Source: Gemmataceae bacterium (lineage in GTDB: Bacteria > Planctomycetota > Planctomycetia > Gemmatales > Gemmataceae). Taken from it: 5,122 bases of DNA. Within the stretch, counting starts at the first letter, position 1; the number at the start of each line of letters is the position of its first letter. Below, one piece after another: positions 1 to 4,823 of the stretch. The stretch spans positions 1 through 5,122 of the forward strand of contig JAOAAM010000318.1 of the NCBI GenBank assembly GCA_026418875.1. The letters run 5' to 3'. The notes under the pieces are model-generated. The model was not told the origin of the DNA and searched no databases. It saw nothing but the letters and a program-made list of their open reading frames with translations. The position numbers and the translations under genes were made by a program.

Positions 1-323
1 ACTTCAAACCGAACCCGCCGGTCGATTTGCCTCGCGAAGGGCCGGTGGGAGTGGGTGGCGGCGGTGCTCCGCCGAATCCCCGCGGCGGAGTGGGTGGCGG
101 CGGTGCAGGCGGCCCGGGAGGTGCGCCCGCCCCTCGTCCCGTGGGTGCTGGTGGCGCTCCGCGACCCGCAGGTGCCGGTGGTGCTCCTCGACCTGCCAAT
201 CCAGCCGGCGGACAGCGACCCCCGCGACCGCAACCACAACCGCAACCCCAACCCAACTCACCACCGCAACCCAATCCGCCACCCCAAGGTAATCCCCCCG
301 CTCCCGGAGGGCCTGGCGCATGA
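1..323 (+). CDS. C-terminal part of a Gly/Pro-rich protein, 5' end outside the window
   Basis: The reading frame is open from base 3 to a TGA at 321-323, so only the last 106 residues are visible. They are strongly low complexity. A Gly-rich stretch with GVGGGGA repeats is followed by two GAGGAPRPA units, then a proline/glutamine/asparagine section (PQPQPQPQPN) ending in PAPGGPGA. No folded domain, catalytic motif or membrane segment is visible. Such tails are usually disordered linkers or surface-exposed extensions, so function must be judged from the missing N-terminal part. I chose this frame over the two overlapping ones because its stop overlaps the next gene's ATG in an ATGA arrangement, and because it carries in-frame repeats with synonymous third-position changes (residues GAGGAPRPA at 144-197). 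Long open frames are common in GC-rich repeats, so some doubt remains. I do not recognise the protein. Confidence 0.6.
   Translation, partial: FKPNPPVDLPREGPVGVGGGGAPPNPRGGVGGGGAGGPGGAPAPRPVGAGGAPRPAGAGGAPRPANPAGGQRPPRPQPQPQPQPNSPPQPNPPPQGNPPAPGGPGA
49..106 (+). repeat. 19-bp direct repeat within the Gly-rich coding tail
   Basis: An identical 19-base sequence (GAGTGGGTGGCGGCGGTGC) occurs at 49-67 and again at 88-106. The offset is 39 bp, exactly 13 codons, so the frame is kept and both copies encode the same GVGGGGA peptide. The identity at DNA level suggests recent duplication or slippage inside the gene. Confidence 0.75.
144..197 (+). repeat. Tandem 27-bp coding repeat (GAGGAPRPA x2)
   Basis: Two adjacent 27-bp units, 144-170 and 171-197, encode the identical nonapeptide GAGGAPRPA but differ at several third codon positions. 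Synonymous divergence between units suggests that the peptide repeat is maintained, and it supports this frame as the real coding frame. Confidence 0.7.
306..310 (+). promoter_or_regulatory. Ribosome binding site for the small helical protein
   Basis: GGAGG lies 9 bases before the ATG at 320, inside the end of the upstream coding region. It fixes the start and, together with the ATGA overlap, suggests translational coupling. Confidence 0.7.
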
Positions 324-760
324 TCGATCATGAATTGCTCGTCGACGTGTTGCGGCGGGAAAGCCGCTCCTTCCTGCAATATGTCCGTGAGTCGTACCCT
401 TGGGCCTCGGTCAGCGAGTCCGCCTTGCGGGACCAAATCCTCGTCCTTGCCGACCGCGAGGCGGAAATCCTGGCGCGAATCGCCCGACTCTTGCAATCCC
501 GTCGGGTGCCGCTCCCAATCCTCGGCACATTCCCGACAAGCTACACGAACAGCAACTTTCTGGCCGCTCGCGCCCTGATCCCTCGCTTGCTGGAGGATGG
601 CCGACGCCTGCTCGCCGACTTGGATCGCGATGTGGAATTCGTCACCGACGAGCAGGGGCGGCAGTTGCTCGAAGCTCTCCAGCAGAGGAAGAGGGAACAC
701 CTGCAAATCCTCGAAGGGATGAACTCCTCTGCCGCGTCGGCCGCGGCAGCGTCGGCCTGA
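320..760 (+). CDS. Small all-helical protein of unknown function
   Basis: This is a 146-residue soluble protein with no signal peptide or membrane segment. Its start ATG overlaps the upstream TGA (ATGA) and has a GGAGG site 9 bases before it. The sequence suggests four amphipathic helices, at about residues 2-26, 33-60, 80-107 and 111-133. A loop at 61-79 (VPLPILGTFP) joins the two halves, and an Ala/Ser tail (SSAASAAAASA) ends the protein. This pattern fits an antiparallel four-helix bundle and is loosely reminiscent of ferritin-like or chaperone-like bundles. Acidic residues such as E14, E47, E49 and E92, and the pair E126-H127, sit in helices, but the usual ExxH motif in helix 2 is missing, so metal binding is not supported. 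The coupling implies that it is made together with the Gly/Pro-rich protein and may act with it. I do not recognise a named family. Confidence 0.82.
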   Translation: MIDHELLVDVLRRESRSFLQYVRESYPWASVSESALRDQILVLADREAEILARIARLLQSRRVPLPILGTFPTSYTNSNFLAARALIPRLLEDGRRLLADLDRDVEFVTDEQGRQLLEALQQRKREHLQILEGMNSSAASAAAASA

Positions 761-796
761 AAGCGCCGCGTCGAACGGCAGGCGTTTCACGGCGTC

Positions 797-1189
797 TCAA
801 CCCACGACGACATCACTCAACAATCGTTGTGCCTCCTCCCGTCGATCGGCGGCGATCGCCACGAAGGCATACTCCCCGCTGCGGCGGACGAAGCGCAGGC
901 TGCGGACGTTGATGCCGGCGTCTTTGAGTCGTTGCATGACCCGGCCCAAGGCCCCCGGCCGATCCTCCACCCGAACCACGAGCACTTCTTCGCTGAACGC
1001 ATGAAACCCCGCGCTGGTCAAGGCTCGCAGGGCATCGTCGTAGCGATCCACCGTGAGCATGGCGACCATGACGCTGCCGATCGACTCGGCGTCCAAGGTG
1101 TCGATGTTGACGCCGGCCGCACCTAGCGCCGACGCCAAGTCGGCTGCCACTCCCGGTCGATCCTCGGCGATGATGGTGATCTGTCTCAT
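797..1189 (-). CDS. Tandem ACT-domain protein, likely amino-acid-binding regulator
   Basis: The 130-residue protein consists almost entirely of two ACT domains, at about residues 3-66 and 68-129. Each begins with a beta strand followed by a DRPG turn (residues 10-13 and 76-79) and a helix leading to AGVNI (25-29) or AGINV (91-95). These are the ACT hallmarks for binding small ligands, usually amino acids, at domain interfaces. There is no enzyme or DNA-binding domain, so it resembles the stand-alone double-ACT proteins found in many bacteria and probably acts as a sensor through protein contacts. The frame is open further upstream, but ATG at 1189 is clearly the start: it gives exactly two ACT domains, has GGGAGG 10 bases upstream and overlaps the hdc stop codon (ATGA). 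Coupling to hdc suggests that the ligand may be the decarboxylase substrate or product, which is inference. It converges with the helical-protein gene, with a 36-bp gap. Confidence 0.9.
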   Translation of the reverse strand: MRQITIIAEDRPGVAADLASALGAAGVNIDTLDAESIGSVMVAMLTVDRYDDALRALTSAGFHAFSEEVLVVRVEDRPGALGRVMQRLKDAGINVRSLRFVRRSGEYAFVAIAADRREEAQRLLSDVVVG

Positions 1190-2334
1190 GGGCGAAAATC
1201 CTCCCGGGGATCCATCGTGTCTTGCGCGAGTTCGGCGACGAAGCGGTCCACCATGTCGCGAGTGGTTTGGGGCATGGTGATGATGTGGGCGATGTCGTCC
1301 TGCACCGCGAGTTGCCAGCGGTGCGCCAGCCGAGCCGAGGGCCGCTCGAATACCACCGTGATCGAATGCCGGTGGCGCCACGGGTTTCGGCCAATCTGAC
1401 GCAGGCGGTCGAGGGCGTAATCAGCCATGTCCAGGCAATGCCGGATCCTTTGGCGGAAGCCCTCGGTCCCAAGCTGCTGCCAGGCGAACCAGAGAATCAG
1501 CGGCGTCAGCCCGTTGCGGGAGCCGGGGATGGTCGTGTCGAGGCTGCCGACATACTCAACATTGCGGGCAATGCGATCGACGTGTTTTCGCCGCGCCAGC
1601 ACCACGCCGCAAGGTATGGGCGAGCCGATCATCTTGTGCCCGCTGATCGCCACCGAGTCGATACCGGCGAGGAAGTCCCACTCCGGCGGATCGTCCACGA
1701 ACGGCAGAATCATGCCCGAAAGGGCGGCGTCGGCGTGGACATAATGCCGGTGAAGGGCCAGGTCCTTGAACACCGCCCGAATCGCTCTCAGGTCGTCGAT
1801 CGCTCCTTTCATCGTCGTCCCGATGTTGGCAAAGACGATCGGCGGCACGTCACGGTGGATCCGCACCGTCTCGTGAAGGTCCTCCATGTCCATCGCCCCG
1901 TCGGGCCGGCTTTTGATCATGATGTTGCGGATGTGGAGCAGGCGAAGGATCTTGCTGACCGAGTAGTGCGTGTCTTCGGAATAGTACACCACGCCATCGG
2001 GGAAGAGTTCGCGGGCGAGGAACATCCCATACATGTTGCCTTCAGTCCCGCCATTGGTGACGTAGCCCCACACGTCGTTCGTCGGAGCGTGGGTGAGTCG
2101 GCTGAACAGATCCACGACTTCCCGCTCGAAATCATGCGTGTTGATGCGGTAGCTGCTGGTGGTGAAGGGGTCGCCGATGTTGTTCAGGGGCAAGCCGAGG
2201 AATCGCCACAAGGGCGAATAGTCGAAGTCAGCGTTGACGGGGTAGCCGAAGTGCGTCGCCAGGGCATCCTGGAGTTGGACCCACTTGGCTTGCAGGCGGT
2301 CCTGCACGTCGACGGGAGAGAGTTCGGCATTCAT
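1186..2334 (-). CDS. hdc: PLP-dependent histidine decarboxylase
   Basis: This 382-residue group II PLP decarboxylase should convert L-histidine to histamine and CO2 in the cytoplasm. It matches the enterobacterial PLP-type enzyme (Morganella type, about 378 residues) along its whole length. Blocks include YVTNGGTEGN (91-100), DTHYS (121-125) with H123 expected to stack on the cofactor, FANIGTT (168-174), HADAALSGMILPFVDD (200-215) with D202 for the pyridine nitrogen, SGHKMIGSPIPCG (231-243) with Schiff-base lysine K234, and GSRNG (271-275). All expected active-site residues are present. The ATG at 2334 gives the family's usual N-terminus; the frame stays open to 2787 but that extension looks non-coding. 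No Shine-Dalgarno sequence precedes the ATG. Plant serine decarboxylases are close relatives, so serine (giving ethanolamine) is an alternative substrate. The 3' end overlaps the ACT gene by 4 bp. Confidence 0.93.
   Translation of the reverse strand: MNAELSPVDVQDRLQAKWVQLQDALATHFGYPVNADFDYSPLWRFLGLPLNNIGDPFTTSSYRINTHDFEREVVDLFSRLTHAPTNDVWGYVTNGGTEGNMYGMFLARELFPDGVVYYSEDTHYSVSKILRLLHIRNIMIKSRPDGAMDMEDLHETVRIHRDVPPIVFANIGTTMKGAIDDLRAIRAVFKDLALHRHYVHADAALSGMILPFVDDPPEWDFLAGIDSVAISGHKMIGSPIPCGVVLARRKHVDRIARNVEYVGSLDTTIPGSRNGLTPLILWFAWQQLGTEGFRQRIRHCLDMADYALDRLRQIGRNPWRHRHSITVVFERPSARLAHRWQLAVQDDIAHIITMPQTTRDMVDRFVAELAQDTMDPREDFRP
1200..1205 (-). promoter_or_regulatory. Ribosome binding site of the ACT gene inside the end of hdc
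   Basis: On the minus strand GGGAGG lies 10 bases before the ATG at 1189, within the last codons of hdc. It decides the ACT start against the longer upstream frame and supports translational coupling. Confidence 0.75.
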
Positions 2335-2340
2335 GGGATC

Positions 2341-2346
2341 ATTGTA
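2341..2346 (-). promoter_or_regulatory. Possible -10 box for a leaderless hdc transcript
   Basis: On the minus strand TACAAT (5 of 6 matches to TATAAT) ends six bases before the hdc ATG, which places the expected transcription start at or next to the start codon. With no Shine-Dalgarno sequence present, this fits a leaderless mRNA. No good -35 box is visible at the right distance (AGGTCA at 2363-2368 is poor), so the call is tentative. Confidence 0.35.
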
Positions 2347-2396
2347 GCCGGCTCCGCGGAGATGACCTTGGCGGCCCCCCGCGTGCTCCCCCATGT

Positions 2397-2410
2397 CCCG
2401 AAAGCTCGGG
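2397..2410 (-). other. Short perfect hairpin upstream of hdc
   Basis: CCCGA (2397-2401) and TCGGG (2406-2410) form a 5-bp stem with a 4-base loop, about 60 bases upstream of the hdc start. No T run follows on either strand, so it is not a standard terminator. It would be in the leader only if transcription starts further upstream. Confidence 0.35.
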
Positions 2411-2443
2411 GGTGGCGATGGAACGAGCCTGGTCTTCTTCTTC

Positions 2444-2462
2444 CCACCACCGCCGCTGGTGG
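2444..2462 (-). other. 6-bp hairpin upstream of hdc
   Basis: CCACCA (2444-2449) and TGGTGG (2457-2462) pair perfectly around a 7-base loop. The inverted repeat could be an operator half-site pair or an RNA hairpin in an hdc leader. No T run follows. Confidence 0.35.
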
Positions 2463-2478
2463 TCACATTTCCGAACTT

Positions 2479-2505
2479 TTCCATCATTTCCATCATTTCC
2501 ATCAT
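2479..2505. repeat. Three exact copies of a 9-bp tandem repeat upstream of hdc
   Basis: TTCCATCAT is repeated three times without error at 2479-2487, 2488-2496 and 2497-2505, followed by a partial TTC. It lies 145-171 bases upstream of the hdc start in locally AT-richer DNA. Exact copies outside a gene point to recent slippage or to a maintained binding-site array. Confidence 0.85.
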
Positions 2506-2793
2506 TTCAAAAATTCCCCGGACCGTCGCGTCCGTCCTGGAACATCGGGGACAACGCACGACTTCAACGCCAACATGCCATCGCGGCCAGCCGCAACGCT
2601 TTGGTGCGAGGATCGTTTGCGGGGATGGATCGCGGCAATGTGCTGACCGATCGAAGACGCACCATCGGCGGACCACTCGGGGAGGGACAAGGCCCCCGTG
2701 GCTCGGCGGCAACCAAGCGTTCCCATGAGTATTGGATGTTTGAGGCGACGGTGCGAAAAAAATCAGGCAGGATCCGCGACAATCCACCCCCGA

Positions 2794-3573
2794 TCAGGCT
2801 AGTCGGAGGGCGTCGAGGGCGGCACCGATGTCGGCGGCACGCATCAGCGACTCGCCGACCAGCACGGCTTTCACTCCCGCGGCTTCAAGTCGGCGCAAGT
2901 CGTCGGCGGTGCGGATGCCGCTCTCGCTAATCAGCACTCGATCCGGGGGAATGGAAGCGGCCAGTTCCAACGTGTGTTCCAAGCGGGTCTCGAAGCGGCG
3001 GAGGTCGCGGTTGTTTACGCCGATCAGCGTCGCCCCGGTGTCGAGGACGCGGGGCAGTTGCTCGGCGTCGTGGAGTTCCATGAGGACGTGCAGGCCGAGG
3101 CTTTGGGCCTCGCGGAACAGTCGCGGCAGTTGGTCGCCGGGAAGCGCCTCCGCGATGAGCAACGCGGCATCGGCCCCGGCGGCTCGCGCTTCCAGCAACT
3201 GATAGCGTTCGAGGATAAAGTCTTTGCGCAACAGGGGTCGGCTCACGGCGGCGCGAATCCGCTCCAGGTAGGCGAGGTCGCCTTGGAAAAACGGGGCGTC
3301 GGTGAGGACGCTGATGCACGCTGCTCCATGCTGCTCGTAGGTTCGGGCAATGGCGACGGGGTCGAAGTCGGGTCGAATCACACCGGCCGACGGGGAGGCT
3401 TTTTTCACCTCGGCGATGATTTGGATGCCGGGCTGTCGCAACGCCGACTCGAAATCACGGACCGGGGGGGCCGATGCCAGGCGGCGTTCGAGTTCCGCTT
3501 CGGGGATTCGCTGTTTGGCGTTGTCGATCTCTCGCCGTTTGGCCGCGAGGATGGTATCCAGAATACTGCCCAC
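2794..3573 (-). CDS. trpC: Indole-3-glycerol phosphate synthase
   Basis: The enzyme closes CdRP to indole-3-glycerol phosphate with loss of CO2 and water, in tryptophan synthesis. It is a 259-residue single-domain beta/alpha barrel of normal family length. Signature blocks are IIAEVKKASPSAG (52-64; E55 and K57), LLRKDFI (114-120; K117 the expected general acid), LMELHD (164-169; E166), IGVNNRDL (184-191; N187), ISESGI (215-220; E217, S218) and VLVGESLM (237-244) for phosphate binding. All catalytic positions are intact, with spacing like the Sulfolobus enzyme. I chose the GTG at 3573 (VGSILDTILAAKRREI) because AGGAA lies 7 bases upstream and the family starts here; an ATG at 3630 would add 19 unconserved residues. 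No trpD, trpF or other trp gene is adjacent, so the gene stands alone, transcribed away from the CPBP gene. Confidence 0.95.
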   Translation of the reverse strand: MGSILDTILAAKRREIDNAKQRIPEAELERRLASAPPVRDFESALRQPGIQIIAEVKKASPSAGVIRPDFDPVAIARTYEQHGAACISVLTDAPFFQGDLAYLERIRAAVSRPLLRKDFILERYQLLEARAAGADAALLIAEALPGDQLPRLFREAQSLGLHVLMELHDAEQLPRVLDTGATLIGVNNRDLRRFETRLEHTLELAASIPPDRVLISESGIRTADDLRRLEAAGVKAVLVGESLMRAADIGAALDALRLA

Positions 3574-3580
3574 AAGCCGA

Positions 3581-3585
3581 TTCCT
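3581..3585 (-). promoter_or_regulatory. trpC: Ribosome binding site deciding the trpC GTG start
   Basis: On the minus strand AGGAA lies 7 bases before the GTG at 3573. It favours GTG over the upstream in-frame ATG at 3630, which would place this site within the coding sequence. Confidence 0.65.
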
Positions 3586-3587
3586 GC

Positions 3588-3601
3588 TTCGGGTGCCCGA
3601 A
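3588..3601 (-). other. Perfect hairpin just upstream of the trpC ribosome binding site
   Basis: TTCGGG and CCCGAA form a perfect inverted repeat with a 2-base centre (stem of 5 bp with a 4-base loop in practice). It stands two bases before the AGGAA site of trpC. In the mRNA it could affect ribosome access, but there is no leader peptide with Trp codons or a terminator that would indicate classical attenuation. Confidence 0.4.
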
Positions 3602-3642
3602 TGACGCTGGGAGATCGAGCCGCGTCCCAAGACTCTGCCGAT

Positions 3643-3670
3643 ACGATAGCGACAGCCTCTGCGAACTCAA
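3643..3670 (-). promoter_or_regulatory. Weak sigma70-like promoter candidate for trpC
   Basis: On the minus strand TTGAGT (3665-3670) and TATCGT (3643-3648) are separated by 16 bases. Each matches the consensus at 4 of 6 positions. Transcription would begin near 3636, giving a leader of about 63 bases that contains the hairpin at 3588-3601. The spot is the 110-bp divergent gap between trpC and the CPBP gene, where a promoter is expected. Confidence 0.3.
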
Positions 3671-3683
3671 AGGCGATCATTTC

Positions 3684-4823
3684 GTGCCAGGCAACGTGAC
3701 ATTCCGCTGGACGGCTGCTGCGGGCCTACTGGCGTTGATGCTGGTGGGGTTGGCGGTGGCGGGGCGTTGGCGGCTACGGCCGAACCGCTTGCCCCTTTTC
3801 CCCCGCCCGGCACGATACCCGCTGGCGGGGTGGAGCGGCTCGGAGGTGGCATTGGCGTTGTTCGTCTTCGTGGCGCTGCCCAACCTGGCGGTGGCGGCCT
3901 TGCAGTCGGCGGGGCTTTTTCCGGTCTTCGATCCCAGCGAGCCACTGACGACGGAGACTCAATTTCGGCTGCTCGTCGTGAAGGTGGCGATTTCGCCGTT
4001 GATGATTGCGGCGATGTTCGGCGTGATGTGGGCGGGTAGCCGTACCCGACCGCGGACTTTGGGTCTGAGATGCTGGCGTTGGCAGCCGGCGCTGTACCTG
4101 GGTTACGTCTGTTATCTCGTGGTCACGCCGATTGTCTTCGGCGTGCAGATGTTGGCACACTGGCTCAATCAGCGTTTCGCCGTGCAGGTCGAGCCTCACG
4201 TGTTACAACGGTTGGGCGAGCAAGACCCCACGCCATTGACTTGGCTGCTGATCGGCCTGACTGCCGTGGTGATCGCCCCGCTGTCGGAAGAGCTGCTGTT
4301 TCGCGGGATCATGATGCCGTGGCTGGCCCGGCGCTGGTGGGGTGGCTGGTCGGCGATGGCCGGCGCGATTGCCATGGGATTCGCCGCCGCCGATCGCACG
4401 ATCGCCCCGTTGGCGTTTTCCCTGGTCGTCAGCCTGCTCTCGATCGCCGTCACTTTCCCGCGCATGCCGGAACAAGGTGTTCGTCGGGCGATCCTGGGGA
4501 CGGCATTGCTCTTCGCCATGTTCCATTACACCTTTTGGCCGCACCCGATTCCGCTATTTGTCTTGGGGATCGCGCTGGGCTGGTTGGCTCACCGCTCCCG
4601 CGGGTTGCTCGCGCCGATCTTCCTGCATGCGCTGTTCAACGCCACCAGCCTGATCATGATCCTTCTGGGGCTGGCGAATTCGTCTCCGCCCCCATCGCCC
4701 CCATCGTCGCCGCCGTCGTCGTCATCGTCGTCATCGTCGTCATCGCCGACCCGGGGACCGTCATGGGAAGCGGCTGCACCACCGCCGGTCGTGGCCCCCG
4801 AGGCGTCGCCACCTCGACCGTAG
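3684..4823 (+). CDS. CPBP-family intramembrane metalloprotease (Abi/Rce1-like)
   Basis: This 379-residue multi-pass membrane protein carries the three CPBP motifs: SEELLFRG (201-208; E202, E203, R207), FAMFH (277-281; H281) and HALFN (315-319; H315, N319). These residues form the active site of glutamate-type intramembrane proteases such as Rce1. Hydrophobic segments lie near residues 11-27, 53-74, 96-117, 136-158, 186-200, 222-257, 268-280, 288-301 and 310-331. The gap between motifs 1 and 2 (about 78 residues) is longer than usual and includes an extra hydrophobic stretch. The GTG at 3684 has AAAGG 10 bases upstream; GTG at 3696, with AGG closer, is an alternative. From about residue 332 the protein turns into a Ser/Pro tail encoded by a tandem repeat, ending inside the convergent ygfZ-like gene. 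The substrate is unknown; relatives act in prenyl-protein processing or bacteriocin immunity. Confidence 0.88.
   Translation: MPGNVTFRWTAAAGLLALMLVGLAVAGRWRLRPNRLPLFPRPARYPLAGWSGSEVALALFVFVALPNLAVAALQSAGLFPVFDPSEPLTTETQFRLLVVKVAISPLMIAAMFGVMWAGSRTRPRTLGLRCWRWQPALYLGYVCYLVVTPIVFGVQMLAHWLNQRFAVQVEPHVLQRLGEQDPTPLTWLLIGLTAVVIAPLSEELLFRGIMMPWLARRWWGGWSAMAGAIAMGFAAADRTIAPLAFSLVVSLLSIAVTFPRMPEQGVRRAILGTALLFAMFHYTFWPHPIPLFVLGIALGWLAHRSRGLLAPIFLHALFNATSLIMILLGLANSSPPPSPPSSPPSSSSSSSSSSPTRGPSWEAAAPPPVVAPEASPPRP

Larger units (their letters stand above)
2335..2793. other. Intergenic region between trpC and hdc, no convincing gene
   Basis: About 460 bases lie between the end of trpC and the start of hdc. 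Several open frames cross it, but their translations are compositionally odd, lack ribosome binding sites and match nothing I recognise. The region contains a -10-like box next to hdc, two short perfect hairpins (2397-2410 and 2444-2462), a triple 9-bp repeat (2479-2505) and a run of seven T on the minus strand (2756-2762) just past the trpC stop. No tRNA-like fold or known riboswitch core was recognised. It is long for such a compact neighbourhood and could hold a leader or small RNA for hdc. Confidence 0.6.

Noticed and set aside
761..796. Bidirectional terminator between the helical protein and ACT genes
   Set aside because: CGCCG and CGGCG can pair over a long loop but there is no T run and the stem is short.
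1222..2646. 474-residue plus-strand open frame opposite hdc
   Set aside because: It is a shadow of the GC-rich hdc gene; it has no recognisable domain, and the minus strand carries a complete conserved enzyme.
2756..2785. Rho-independent terminator after trpC
   Set aside because: There is a run of seven T on the minus strand, but the only stem nearby (GGAT/ATCC with an 8-base loop) is weak and separated from the T run by 7 bases.
2335..2787. N-terminal extension of hdc to 533 residues
   Set aside because: The frame is open, but the added 151 residues are compositionally odd, contain MME repeats from the tandem repeat and a lone CPRC, and known histidine decarboxylases begin at the equivalent of the ATG at 2334.
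2393..2930. Plus-strand open frames in the trpC-hdc gap
   Set aside because: Low-complexity translations with no ribosome binding site, one of them running into trpC antisense; no family resemblance.
3474..3683. 70-residue N-terminal extension of the CPBP protein from ATG 3474
   Set aside because: It would overlap the start of trpC on the other strand, is Arg/Cys-rich and lacks a membrane or signal character; the GTG at 3684 fits the first helix.
4689..4744. CRISPR-like array
   Set aside because: The units are 9 bp with no spacers; this is a simple tandem repeat.
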